DNA from: Thermostichus sp047462415
GTDB lineage: Bacteria; Cyanobacteriota; Cyanobacteriia; Thermostichales; Thermostichaceae
NCBI RefSeq assembly: GCF_047462415.1
Contig: NZ_JANSJE010000008.1
Location: forward strand, 62,001 to 126,000
Length of the DNA stretch: 64,000 nt
Reading direction: 5' to 3'
Shown one piece after another: positions 1 to 8,952 of this stretch. Position numbers and translations under genes: made by a program. The notes beneath the pieces were generated by a model. It ran no database searches, was not told the DNA's origin, and was given only the letters and a program-made list of their open reading frames with translations. How positions within the stretch are numbered: position 1 is the first letter of the stretch; each line of letters opens with the position of its first letter.

Positions 1-1
1 T

Positions 2-1909
2 ACCTGGGCCAAGCGCACCATGAAAACCTACGACTGGCAGCGCCCCATCGCCTATTTCTGCGCTGAGTATGGCCTACACGAGTCTTTGCCCACCTACTCT
101 GGGGGCTTGGGTATGTTGGCCGCCGATCACCTCAAGTCGGCCTCCGATTTGGGAGTGCCCCTGGTGGCCATTGGATTGCTCTACCGTCAGGGCTATTTCC
201 AGCAGCGCCTGGACACCAGTGGCTGGCAGGGGGAGCTTTATGAAGACTCCGAGTTTGAGTCTTTGCCGCTGACCTTGGTGCGTCAGCCGGATGGCAGCCC
301 TCTGTTGGTGGAAGTGGCGATGCGGCAGCGGCTGGTGAAGGCGCGCGCCTGGCGGGCGGACGTGGGCCGGGTGCCTCTCTTGCTGCTGGACACCGACCTG
401 GAGGAGAACGATCCCATCGACCGCTGGATTACCGCCCATCTCTACGGGGGCAGCACCGACACGCGCATTGCCCAAGAGTGTATCCTCGGCATCGGGGGGG
501 TGCGTCTGCTGCGCCAGTTGGGCCTGGATCCCATGGTCTATCACATGAATGAGGGGCATGCCGCCTTCTTGACCTTGGAGCTGCTGCGGGAAGAGGTGGC
601 GCGGGGCACGCCTTTTGAGGCGGCGGAGGCCAAGGTGCGGGAAAAATGTGTCTTTACCACCCACACACCGGTGCCGGCTGGCCACGATGCTTTCAGCCCC
701 AACGAGATGGATGCGTTCTTTGCTTCCTTCTGGCCACAACTGGGCCTGACGCGGGAGCAATTTTTGGCTTTGGGAGCTCGTCGCAGCGGGGATCCCTGGG
801 AGCCCTTCAACATGACGGTGCTGGCTTTGCGCTACGCGCGGGCGGCCAATGGGGTAAGCAAGCTGCACGGACGGGTTTCTCGCGAGATGTGGCATGTGCT
901 CTACCCCGAGCGGTCGGTGGATGAGGTGCCCATCAGCTCTATTACCAATGGGGTGCACGCCCGCACCTGGGTTTCCCCCCTCTTCTGGAACCTCTACGAT
1001 CAGTACTTGGGCCCCGACTGGCCGGAGCGGGTGTCGGATCCGGAACTGTGGGCCAAGGTGGAAGAAATTCCCGATGAGGAGCTGTGGCGGCGCAAGGAAG
1101 CCCTGCGGGAGCGGTTGGTGTCTTTTACCCGCCACCGGGTGTTGCGGGCGCGGCGCAACCGCGGCGAAAGCAATGAGCGCATCCAGGCGGTCAACCAGTT
1201 GTTGGATCCCAAGATCCTGACGATTGGGTTTGCCCGCCGCTTCAGCACTTACAAGCGAGGAGATTTGATCCTGCGCGATCTGGAGCGAGTGACCCGCATC
1301 TTCACCAATAAAGAGTATCCTGTGCAGATTATCTTTGCCGGCAAGGCCCATCCGCGGGACGAGGGGGGCAAGCGCCTGATCCAACGGGTGGTGGAATGGT
1401 CCAATCGCCCTGAGGTGGCCAACCGGGTCGCCTTCATTGAAAATTACGATGCCTATGTCGGTCGCAACTTGGTGCAGGGGGTAGATGTGTGGCTGAACAA
1501 CCCGCGACGCCCTCTGGAAGCTTCTGGCACCTCAGGGCAAAAGGTGGGCTTCAGCGGGGGGTTGAATCTGTCGGTGTTGGACGGCTGGTGGCCGGAGGGT
1601 TACAACGGCCGCAATGGCTGGGCCATCGGCCAAGAAATCGAAGGCTTGGATCCCGCTGCCCAAGACGATTTGGACGCCAACTCTCTCTACGATTTGTTGG
1701 AGTATGAGGTGATCCCCATGTTCTATGAGCGGGACGAGCAAGGGATCCCGCGCCGCTGGATTGCCCGCATGAAGGAGGCGATCCGCACCCTCAACCCGGT
1801 TTTCAACACCGACCGCATGGTGGCCGAGTACGTGTTGAAAATCTACGAGCCTCAGCCCCTGGAAGCAGAGGTGAGCCGGACTTTGTCAGGTTCGGCTGTG
1901 GTCGGCTAG
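2..1909 (+). CDS. glgP: Alpha-glucan phosphorylase, 5' end cut by window edge
   Basis: Glycogen/alpha-glucan phosphorylase (GT35 superfamily, short-form family related to the maltodextrin/glycogen phosphorylases of bacteria and archaea): releases glucose-1-phosphate from glycogen. Near the visible N-terminus are the early motifs IAYFCAEYG and YSGGLGMLAADH. The phosphate/PLP-binding region lies near the C-terminus: RRPLEASGTSGQK, then GLNLSVLDGWW. The first ATG is at 20, but the frame stays open back to base 2 (TWAKRT before the Met) and family members usually have about 200 more residues, so the gene almost certainly begins outside the window. It ends at a TAG directly before a block of palindromic repeats and faces ftsH convergently. 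Family confident; exact polysaccharide preference cannot be read from sequence. Confidence 0.92.
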   Translation, partial: TWAKRTMKTYDWQRPIAYFCAEYGLHESLPTYSGGLGMLAADHLKSASDLGVPLVAIGLLYRQGYFQQRLDTSGWQGELYEDSEFESLPLTLVRQPDGSPLLVEVAMRQRLVKARAWRADVGRVPLLLLDTDLEENDPIDRWITAHLYGGSTDTRIAQECILGIGGVRLLRQLGLDPMVYHMNEGHAAFLTLELLREEVARGTPFEAAEAKVREKCVFTTHTPVPAGHDAFSPNEMDAFFASFWPQLGLTREQFLALGARRSGDPWEPFNMTVLALRYARAANGVSKLHGRVSREMWHVLYPERSVDEVPISSITNGVHARTWVSPLFWNLYDQYLGPDWPERVSDPELWAKVEEIPDEELWRRKEALRERLVSFTRHRVLRARRNRGESNERIQAVNQLLDPKILTIGFARRFSTYKRGDLILRDLERVTRIFTNKEYPVQIIFAGKAHPRDEGGKRLIQRVVEWSNRPEVANRVAFIENYDAYVGRNLVQGVDVWLNNPRRPLEASGTSGQKVGFSGGLNLSVLDGWWPEGYNGRNGWAIGQEIEGLDPAAQDDLDANSLYDLLEYEVIPMFYERDEQGIPRRWIARMKEAIRTLNPVFNTDRMVAEYVLKIYEPQPLEAEVSRTLSGSAVVG

Positions 1910-1912
1910 GAT

Positions 1913-2110
1913 CCCCCGGCCCCTCTCCCAGAGGGAGAGCCCTCACCCCCGGCCCCTCTCCCAGAGGGAGAGCCCTCACCCCCGGCCCCTCTCCCAGAGG
2001 NNNNNNNNNNNNNNNNNNNNNNNNNNNNNNNNNNNNNNNNNNNNNNNNNNNNNNNNNNNNNNNNNNNNNNNNNNNNNNNNNNNNNNNNNNNNNNNNNNNN
2101 GAGAGGGGAG
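1913..2110. repeat. Tandem C/G-rich palindromic repeats around an assembly gap
   Basis: At least three units of about 32 bp (CCCCGGCCCCTCTCCCAGAG, then GGAGAGCCCTCA) lie head to tail downstream of the phosphorylase stop, enter the N block, and a half-palindrome (GAGAGGGGAG) emerges at 2101. The unit contains CCCTCTCCC-agag-GGGAGAGGG-type dyad symmetry. It belongs to the same family as the repeats at 8930, 12371, 15860, 32037, 39349, 41348, 48925, 51711, 52414 and 58990. It sits between convergent genes, so a transcription-end role is possible but not shown. Confidence 0.85.
2001..2100. other. Assembly gap (100 N)
   Basis: Exactly 100 N residues inside the tandem palindromic repeats. A round 100 is the usual placeholder for a gap of unknown size, so the number of repeat units here is not known. 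Confidence 0.97.
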
Positions 2111-2195
2111 ATGGCTATCATCAGGCAAAAATCGAGATCCCTGCCCTCCTCAAGGGAAAAGGCAGGGATCCCAGGTCTAGGCACAGGAGAGGGGC

Positions 2196-4112
2196 CTAGG
2201 CGTTGGCGTTGAGGGTTACCGGGAAGGTCAGCGGCTCCGGCTCCTCCTCAGGCGGCAGCATCACCACCTCAGAGCTGTCGATGATCGCCTGCAGCTCTTC
2301 CCCATCGATGGTCTCGGCTTCCACCAAGCGGCGGGCGATGCGCTCCAAGAGGGCACGGTTTTCCCGAATCAGGTAGGTGGCCCGCTGGTAGGCCTCATTC
2401 ACCAGCCGCCGCACCTCCTCGTCGATGAGGGCTGCCGTCTCCTCAGAGAAGTCCCGTTCTGCGGCGATCTCCCGGCCCAGGAAGATGTTGGCATATTGGC
2501 GACCCAGGGCCACATTCCCCAGGCGATCGCTCATGCCAAAGCGGGTGACCATGTTGCGGGCAATGCGGGCCACCTGTTGCAGGTCGCTGGCCGCCCCTGT
2601 GGTGATCTCCGACTCCCCGTAGATCACCTCTTCGGCCACCCGTCCGCCCAGGGCAACGGTCATCATGTTTTTCAGGTGGGCACGGGTGGTTAGCCCCATG
2701 TCATCATCGCTGGGCAGGAACCAGGTGAGGCCACCCGCCTGGCCGCGGGGGATGATCGTCACTTTTTGGATCGGGTCGTAGTTGGGCAAAAGGGATCCCA
2801 CCAAGGCGTGGCCCGCCTCGTGGTAGGCCACCAGCTCCTTGCGCCGCTCGCTCATGAGGCGATCCTTCTTCTCCGGGCCGGCCAACACCCGATCCACGGC
2901 GTCGTTGATCTCGTCCATCGAGATCTCGGTGAGGTTGCGGCGGGCCGCCAAAATGGCCGCTTCGTTGAGCAGGTTGGCCAAATCCGCACCGGTAAACCCA
3001 GGGGTGCGGCGGGCCAATTTCTCTAGATCCACATCGGCGGCCAGGGTTTTGCCGCGGGCATGCACCTTGAGGATCTCCAGACGGCCCTGAAAATCAGGGC
3101 GATCCACCGTCACTTGGCGGTCAAAGCGACCGGGCCGCAGCAGCGCCGCATCCAACACATCGGGACGGTTGGTGGCGGCAATAACGATGATGCCGGAGTT
3201 GCCCTCAAAGCCGTCCATTTCGGTCAGCAACTGGTTCAGGGTTTGCTCCCGCTCGTCGTTGCCACCCCCCAGGCCAGCTCCCCGCTGCCGACCCACGGCA
3301 TCGATTTCATCGATGAAGACAATGCAGGGGGCATTTTGCTTGGCCTGCTCGAACAGATCCCGCACACGGGAGGCACCGACCCCGACAAACATCTCCACAA
3401 ACTCAGAGCCAGAAATGGAGAAGAAGGGCACACCCGCCTCACCGGCCACAGCGCGGGCCAACAGGGTTTTACCCGTGCCGGGCGGGCCCACCAGCAACAC
3501 CCCACGCGGGATCTTGGCTCCCAAAGCCGTAAAGCGCTCTGAATTTTTCAGGAAATCCACCACCTCTGCCAGCTCCAGCTTGGCCTGCTCGATACCGGCC
3601 ACATCGTTGAAAGTAATTTGAGTTTTCGGCTCCATTTGCACCCGCGCCCTCGATTTGCCGAAGTTGAGGGCCTGGCTGCCAGGGCCATTTTGAGCGCGCC
3701 GCAGCAGGAAAAAAAGCCCCAGCAACAGCAAAACAGGCAGGAAGAAGGTGCTGAGAATGCGCCCGAGGAGCCCTTCCTCCTGAACCGGGCGCACCGCCAG
3801 CTCCACCCCGTTGGCAACCAGGGTGTTTTCAAACTCTGGAGTAAGGGGGGGCAGATTTACCTGCACTTGGGTGGCGCGGTTGTTGATTTCTGCCTCGGCA
3901 ATGGCCACTTGGCGACCATCCGGGGCCGTCTCCACCAAAACCTTGCTGACCTCGCCCCGTTCTACGCGGCTGATCAAGTCGGAGTAGCTGATCTCCAGGC
4001 GCTCAGCCGGGCGGGTGCCGAAGAAGGTGGTGGCCAAGGAGATCAAGACGATGGCCAGCAGCGCATACAACCCCGCGCTTCTCCATTTTTTGTTTTTACC
4101 TTTCTGACTCAC
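2196..4112 (-). CDS. ftsH: ATP-dependent zinc metalloprotease FtsH
   Basis: Membrane-anchored AAA+ protease that degrades misfolded membrane proteins; cyanobacterial homologues handle photosystem II repair. Two membrane segments (about residues 13-31 and 117-137) bracket a lumenal loop. Walker A GPPGTGKT is at about 209-216, Walker B IVFIDEID at about 264-271, and the zinc-protease motif HEAGH at 431-435. I place the start at the GTG at 4112 (protein begins VSQKGKNKKW), which has GGAGG 10 nt upstream. This gives 638 aa, normal for the family. The frame is open further upstream to 4367, but that extension has no family resemblance. A palindromic AT-rich stretch (TTAATTAATATTAA near 4212) lies in the upstream region shared with the divergent phycobilisome-like gene. 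Confidence 0.96.
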   Translation of the reverse strand: MSQKGKNKKWRSAGLYALLAIVLISLATTFFGTRPAERLEISYSDLISRVERGEVSKVLVETAPDGRQVAIAEAEINNRATQVQVNLPPLTPEFENTLVANGVELAVRPVQEEGLLGRILSTFFLPVLLLLGLFFLLRRAQNGPGSQALNFGKSRARVQMEPKTQITFNDVAGIEQAKLELAEVVDFLKNSERFTALGAKIPRGVLLVGPPGTGKTLLARAVAGEAGVPFFSISGSEFVEMFVGVGASRVRDLFEQAKQNAPCIVFIDEIDAVGRQRGAGLGGGNDEREQTLNQLLTEMDGFEGNSGIIVIAATNRPDVLDAALLRPGRFDRQVTVDRPDFQGRLEILKVHARGKTLAADVDLEKLARRTPGFTGADLANLLNEAAILAARRNLTEISMDEINDAVDRVLAGPEKKDRLMSERRKELVAYHEAGHALVGSLLPNYDPIQKVTIIPRGQAGGLTWFLPSDDDMGLTTRAHLKNMMTVALGGRVAEEVIYGESEITTGAASDLQQVARIARNMVTRFGMSDRLGNVALGRQYANIFLGREIAAERDFSEETAALIDEEVRRLVNEAYQRATYLIRENRALLERIARRLVEAETIDGEELQAIIDSSEVVMLPPEEEPEPLTFPVTLNANA

Positions 4113-4375
4113 GGAAGTGTTTCCTCCCAAAGGGTGTTTTTGAATCGAACTCGCAGATGGCCACTCGTAGGTAACAATCTGGGGTCGAGTAGGTTCTTGC
4201 AACAACAGACTGTTAATTAATATTAACCTGACTGAGAGGGTTGCCGAGGATCCCGGCAATCCTGCTCTTCTGGCGAGGAGTTTAGGGATAGGATCAAAAG
4301 ACCCAGGCTGTGCCGTCAGCCAAGGGGGGTGTTTTTTTCTCATTCTCACCCATTCCAGCTTGCCCAAGGAGCCCC

Positions 4376-4849
4376 ATGCTGACTCAACTGCGCCAACTGA
4401 GCATCGCTGCCGATGGGCGCTATCTCAGGGATGAGGAGCTGCAATTCATGGAAACCTACCTGGCTTCCTTTGACCTACGCCTGAGCGCCTATCGCAAGAT
4501 TCAAGCGGCAGAAGCCCAGATCATCCGGGATGTGGAGATGAAAATGCGCGCGCTGGATCCCTACTTGCTCATGCGGGGGGTGGAAGACTTTAGTAACAAG
4601 TGGAAAGCTGACACCGTTCGGGTGCTGCGCCTTTCCGCCTTGGCCATGCTCTTGGACGATGAGCAACGCTACAAAGAGCGGTTTCTCTACTGGTTTCAGA
4701 CCTTGATGCGGGCCTTCCGCACCCAACGCAGTTGCGAGGCAACCTACCGCTTCCTGCAAGAGGTGATGGCCAATTACCTCACCCCCGCGGAAGCCGACTT
4801 GATCAGGCCGATTCTGGAAACCAACCGCACGCTGCTGAGCCTCAACTAG
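4376..4849 (+). CDS. Phycobilisome-family protein lacking the bilin cysteine
   Basis: A 157-aa all-helical protein of the phycobilisome (phycobiliprotein, globin-fold) family. The N-terminus (MLTQLRQLSIAADGRYLRDE) and the helix pattern through LSALAMLLDD fit the allophycocyanin-like fold. In true phycobiliproteins the helix here carries Cys-Leu-Arg-Asp; this protein instead reads YKERFLYWFQTL, so it probably does not bind a bilin covalently. Its only cysteine is much later (QRSCEATYRF). Start chosen at the ATG at 4376 because AAGGAG lies 5 nt upstream; an upstream ATG at 4310 would add a poor-looking extension. Its TAG overlaps the stop of convergent ftrV. Function unknown; a linker, assembly or sensory role is inference. 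Confidence 0.75.
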   Translation: MLTQLRQLSIAADGRYLRDEELQFMETYLASFDLRLSAYRKIQAAEAQIIRDVEMKMRALDPYLLMRGVEDFSNKWKADTVRVLRLSALAMLLDDEQRYKERFLYWFQTLMRAFRTQRSCEATYRFLQEVMANYLTPAEADLIRPILETNRTLLSLN

Positions 4850-5106
4850 GCAGCCGTCCCGGCAGACTCTGCTGAGTTGGCCGGCTCAACCAACTCTAGC
4901 TCATCGGCCTGCAGATGAGCCCGGAACTTGTTGCCAAACTGCACCTGAAAGGGAAAATTGGCGCTGATCGGACGGCCATTCCAATCCTGAATCACGGCCT
5001 TCAGCTCCCCTTCCATGCCTTTGAGGTCAAAAGGTTGATTGCGATATTCCGGGTGGTGATAGACGATCACGCTGGTACGCACCCGCACTCGATCTCCAAC
5101 TTTCAT
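4846..5106 (-). CDS. ftrV: Ferredoxin-thioredoxin reductase, variable chain
   Basis: FtrV is the small SH3-like beta-barrel subunit of the ferredoxin-thioredoxin reductase, which passes electrons from photosystem I ferredoxin to thioredoxin and so turns light into enzyme activation. The 86-aa protein has the family signature: MKVGDRVRV, VYHHPEYRNQPFDLKG, NFPFQVQF, KFRAHL. The catalytic Fe-S subunit FtrC is not in the window. GGGGAGGAAAAGAC precedes the ATG at 5106. Its stop codon and that of the convergent gene share the four bases CTAG (4846-4849). Confidence 0.93.
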   Translation of the reverse strand: MKVGDRVRVRTSVIVYHHPEYRNQPFDLKGMEGELKAVIQDWNGRPISANFPFQVQFGNKFRAHLQADELELVEPANSAESAGTAA

Positions 5107-5886
5107 GTCTTTTCCTCCCCAAAAAGTGGCCCACCAGAGAAACTGACTGAGAACACTCTAGCTCAATCTCTAAGCAAGTCTTCAAGATATGAAGAAGTAT
5201 GTGGAAACTACCACAGGAGTTTTTGTTTTCTTTGAGTGGAGCGAGCATCTTTCCGCAAGCTCCAGCCACGAGCCTAGCCGAAGGAAGCCCCACTTTAAGC
5301 GAAGGGATCCCTCCTTGTACTCCAGCCGATCCAAGAGCACGGTCATTGCCTGAACCGCTTCCCAACTCCCCTCTCAGAGGTCGGAGGGCTGGAAGGGATC
5401 GCCTCAGCGGCACGGATCGATCTCAGGCAATCTGGAGACCTCTCAAAACTTATCAAATCTGTCTTCAATCAAACCAATTAAAGCTTGAGCCGATGACGCA
5501 AAGATACTTGAAAAAACAGAGTAACAAGATGGTGATTGTCCCTTTTTAGACAAAGGCAAAATCTCGATAAGGTGTAAGAGTCACAACCTAGGGTTGAAAA
5601 TTTAATAGCAAGCTAAGAGCTTAACTTGTTCCTGAAGTCTCAGTCCATAAACCAACATAAATTAGTTGGATGGTAAGTTTAAATAGTGAATAGATGTAAA
5701 GATTTATGTCAAGACCCAAAACTTCTTTACTCGACGTGGTACTCTTAATTGTGAGATTAAAGTTAGGTTAAAACCATCAGCTACCTAGAGTCAAAACTAT
5801 CTCTAAGTATTTTGTCTGGTTCTGGCTAAAGGCTCCTGGCCGCGATACTATTTAAAACTTTTTTTGACTGTAACTTTAAGGTTCAG
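5107..5886. other. 780-bp non-coding region, AT-rich in its second half
   Basis: No convincing gene. A possible 116-codon frame (5199-5549, +) has no family resemblance, runs out of GC-rich into AT-rich DNA, and lacks a ribosome site. From about 5440 to 5880 the DNA is clearly richer in A+T than the rest of the window and contains no GGATCC, unlike nearly every other stretch of this length. It would hold the promoter and leader of the downstream sensor kinase. Confidence 0.6.
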
Positions 5887-8800
5887 TTGTCCTCTGACAT
5901 GGCGCAAGATTCGCCCTCTCCATTGGGATCCCTGGAACAGTTGTTTGGCCGGATGCCGCCCTTGGTCGGGCTTAACAGCTCCCTTGCCGAGCTTCTCTCC
6001 CTGCTGGCGCAAAAGAATGGCTCCTGGCCCTACGCCTTGGTGGTGGACGCAGGCCGAGTGGTGGGCATTTTGACGGCTGTGGACGTGTTGCGGTGGGTGG
6101 CCAGCGACCGCTCTTGGCAGGGATCCACCCTGGCTGAGGTGATGACCACCCCGGTCGTGACCTTGGCCGTCGGCAACTACCGCGATCCCCTGGCATTGTT
6201 GGAGCTGATGCGGGCCCACGGGATCCGCCACTTGCCGGTGGTGGACGAAGCGGGATCCCTGTTGGGGGTGGTGAACCAAGATGAGCTGTGCTGGCGGCTA
6301 ACCTTAGGCCCGCCGCCTTCAGTAGCAGTCTGGAGGGAGCCGTCAACGGAGAAACTGGATCTACCAGATCTACAAACCACCCTGAATTTGCGCGTTGCCA
6401 TCGAACGCGCCATTCCTCTGGGCATTGCCGCCGTCGATCCACAAGGCAGACAGATCTACGTCAACGAGACCTTTGCCACGATGGTGGGCTGGCCCAAGGA
6501 GGAGCTCATCGGGAAGGATCCCCCTTTTGTCTATTGGCCCCCGGAAGAGATGGGCAAGATTACCGCCGCCTTTGCCCAGGGGCGGCCACCGCAGGGATGG
6601 GAGCTGACCTTCAGGCGCCGCAGCGGGGAACGGTTTCCAGTGCGGATTTTGGAGGCTCCCTGGCTAGATGCCCAGGGAAAGGTAATCGGCATGATCGTCA
6701 GCGTACAGGATTTGACCCCGGAAAAAGAGTTGCAAAACCAACAGCAACAACTTCAGCACTCTCTGGAATATCAGCAAGATCTGTTTCAAAGTCTCTTCGA
6801 GCAAGCCCCGGTGGGCATGGCGGTCACGGATGCGGCGGGGCACTTGCTAAAGGTGAACCAGAGCTTTTGCCAGCTCACCGGCTACACCGAGGCCGAGCTC
6901 TTGAGCATGAATTACGCCGACATAACGCATCCTGAGGATCTGCGGCAGGAGGCAATCTATGTCGAAGAAATACGAGCGGGCCGCCGCCGCGGCTACCGGA
7001 TGGAAAAACGCTACATCCACAAAAGTGGCGAGATCCGGTGGGTGGATCTCTCGTCTTTTGCGGCGGAGACTCCCGAGAAACAGATTTACGGTGTCGCCTC
7101 AATTGTCGATATCAGCGAGCGCAAGCAGGCCCAGGAGCAGGTTCAATTGCAGCTCCACCAAGCCCGGCTGCTCAGCCACATCGTCCAAGGGATCCGGCAA
7201 TCGTTGCAGGTGGAGTCCATCCTCAGTTTTGCTGTAGAGGAAGTTCGCCGTTTGTTGGATGTGGAGCGGGTGGTGATCTACCGCTTTTTCCCCGATTGGG
7301 TGGGCGAGATCGCCATGCAATCGGTTAGCCGGCCAGAGTTGAGCCTGCTGGGCCTGGTTATCGAAGATCATTGTTTCGTAACCCAGTGGCACCAAGCCTA
7401 TCAGCAGGGCCGCATTTCCGCCATTGAAGATATCGACACTGCCCCCATCCAGCCCTGCCACCGGGAGCTGCTGGCCAGCTTAGGGGTGCGGGCCAACTTG
7501 GTGGTGCCCATCTTGCAGTCGGCTGGCCCTGAAGGCACAGACGGCGGGCTGGCCCGCCTCTGGGGGCTGTTGATTGCCCACCAGTGCAGCGCCCCCAAAA
7601 AATGGGATCCCTGGATGCCGGATTTTTTGCGACAAATTGCCGATCAACTGGGGCTGGCGCTGCAACAGGCGGAGCTGTTTGAGCAACTGCAAGCTGCCAA
7701 TGCCGAGCTGCGCTACCAGGTGGAGGTGCGCAATGCCGAGCTGGCCCAGCGGGTAAGGTACGAGCAAATGCTGCGGCTCATTGGCGACAAGGTGCGCTCC
7801 AGCCTGGACGAACAGGAGATCTTGGCCACCGTGGTGCGGGAGCTGACCCAGGCTTTCCAACTGGGCGCCTGCGGTGTGGCCCTCATCCATCCGGAAACCC
7901 AGACCTACACGCTGGTCTACGAAGCGGCGGGATCCCTGCCCCCTATAGGCCAGGTTACCCTGCCCTTGGATCCCGTTCTTTTGCGCCAGCTTCGCCAAGG
8001 CCAGACCCTCTACTTCAGCACGGATCACCCGCTGCGGGGGCGCTGCACCTTACTCGCCTGCCCCCTGTTTGTGGAAACGGTCTCGTTGCTGGGCTTTCTC
8101 AAGTTAGTCCGCTTGCCCCAGGAAGGGTTTATTGAAGCCGAGATCCACTTTGCCGAGCAGGTGGCCACCCAGTGCAGCATCGCCATTCGCCAGGCCCGCC
8201 TCTACCAAGAAATCCAGGCCCAGCTCCGGCAACTGCAGCGGCTCAACGAGCTCAAAGAAGAGTTTCTCAGCATGGTCTCCCACGAGCTGCGCACGCCTCT
8301 GACCAACATGAAAATGGCTTTGAAAATGTTGGAGGTGCGCGGTCTTTCCGAGGCGCAGATCCCCTATTTCCACATCCTCAAACAGGAGTGGCAAAAAGAG
8401 CTGGACTTGGTCAACGACCTGCTGGATCTGCAGCGGCTAGAGGCCGGCAGCCGCAGTCTGGAGATTGCCCGCTTCGAGGTGCGAGAGTGGCTGGAAAAGC
8501 TGGTGCCGCCCTTTGCTCTGCGCTTTCAGGAGCGCCGGCTCACTTTTGTCTCCCGCATTCCCTCTGAACCCATCCTGTTCAGCACCGATGTGGGGCTGCT
8601 CACCCGCATCCTCAGCGAGTTGCTGGCCAATGCTGCCAAATACACCCCTGCTGGCCAGCAGGTTTACCTGGAAGTGGCGGGCGATTCTTCGGGTCTCCAT
8701 TTGCAGGTAATCAACACCGGCGTCGAGATCCCAGCGGAGCACCTGCCCCGCATTTTCGAGAAGTTCCACCGCATCCCGCAACTGGACTACGCCCGCCAGG

Positions 8801-8952
8801 GGGGCACCGGCTTGGGCCTGCCGCTGGTGAAAAAGGCGGTGGAGCTGCTGCAAGGGATCCTGCGGGTGGAAAGCGGCGAGAACCGCACCCTGTTTGCAGT
8901 CAGCCTGCCAGATTTGGGCAGTTCTGCTCTCACCCCCAGCCCCTCTCCCTGA
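5887..8952 (+). CDS. CBS-PAS-PAS-GAF(DXCF cyanobacteriochrome-like)-GAF histidine kinase
   Basis: Multi-domain soluble sensor histidine kinase, 1021 aa. Approximate order: CBS pair (10-140), PAS 1 (160-275), PAS 2 (295-415), GAF 1 (430-610), GAF 2 (640-790), dimerisation/phosphoacceptor domain with SHELRTP (His799), ATPase domain ending with the G-box GGTGLGLPL. GAF 1 has phytochrome/cyanobacteriochrome hallmarks: DHCF with Cys496, PCHRELL with Cys524, VRANLVVPI and LWGLLIAHQC. The 28-residue Cys spacing is what DXCF cyanobacteriochromes have, so covalent bilin and blue/green sensing are likely (inference). Start taken as TTG at 5887 with AAGG 6 nt upstream; ATG at 5899 is the alternative. 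The last residues (LTPSPSP) are encoded by the palindromic repeat that follows. No response regulator is adjacent. Confidence 0.88.
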   Translation: MSSDMAQDSPSPLGSLEQLFGRMPPLVGLNSSLAELLSLLAQKNGSWPYALVVDAGRVVGILTAVDVLRWVASDRSWQGSTLAEVMTTPVVTLAVGNYRDPLALLELMRAHGIRHLPVVDEAGSLLGVVNQDELCWRLTLGPPPSVAVWREPSTEKLDLPDLQTTLNLRVAIERAIPLGIAAVDPQGRQIYVNETFATMVGWPKEELIGKDPPFVYWPPEEMGKITAAFAQGRPPQGWELTFRRRSGERFPVRILEAPWLDAQGKVIGMIVSVQDLTPEKELQNQQQQLQHSLEYQQDLFQSLFEQAPVGMAVTDAAGHLLKVNQSFCQLTGYTEAELLSMNYADITHPEDLRQEAIYVEEIRAGRRRGYRMEKRYIHKSGEIRWVDLSSFAAETPEKQIYGVASIVDISERKQAQEQVQLQLHQARLLSHIVQGIRQSLQVESILSFAVEEVRRLLDVERVVIYRFFPDWVGEIAMQSVSRPELSLLGLVIEDHCFVTQWHQAYQQGRISAIEDIDTAPIQPCHRELLASLGVRANLVVPILQSAGPEGTDGGLARLWGLLIAHQCSAPKKWDPWMPDFLRQIADQLGLALQQAELFEQLQAANAELRYQVEVRNAELAQRVRYEQMLRLIGDKVRSSLDEQEILATVVRELTQAFQLGACGVALIHPETQTYTLVYEAAGSLPPIGQVTLPLDPVLLRQLRQGQTLYFSTDHPLRGRCTLLACPLFVETVSLLGFLKLVRLPQEGFIEAEIHFAEQVATQCSIAIRQARLYQEIQAQLRQLQRLNELKEEFLSMVSHELRTPLTNMKMALKMLEVRGLSEAQIPYFHILKQEWQKELDLVNDLLDLQRLEAGSRSLEIARFEVREWLEKLVPPFALRFQERRLTFVSRIPSEPILFSTDVGLLTRILSELLANAAKYTPAGQQVYLEVAGDSSGLHLQVINTGVEIPAEHLPRIFEKFHRIPQLDYARQGGTGLGLPLVKKAVELLQGILRVESGENRTLFAVSLPDLGSSALTPSPSP

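Noticed and set aside
74..1384. Long open frame (436 codons) on the minus strand across the glucan phosphorylase
   Set aside because: It is the antisense shadow of a GC-rich gene; the plus-strand protein has strong family motifs throughout and the antisense product resembles nothing.
5199..5549. Possible 116-aa gene in the 5.1-5.9 kb region
   Set aside because: No ribosome site, abrupt composition change within the frame, no recognisable motif.
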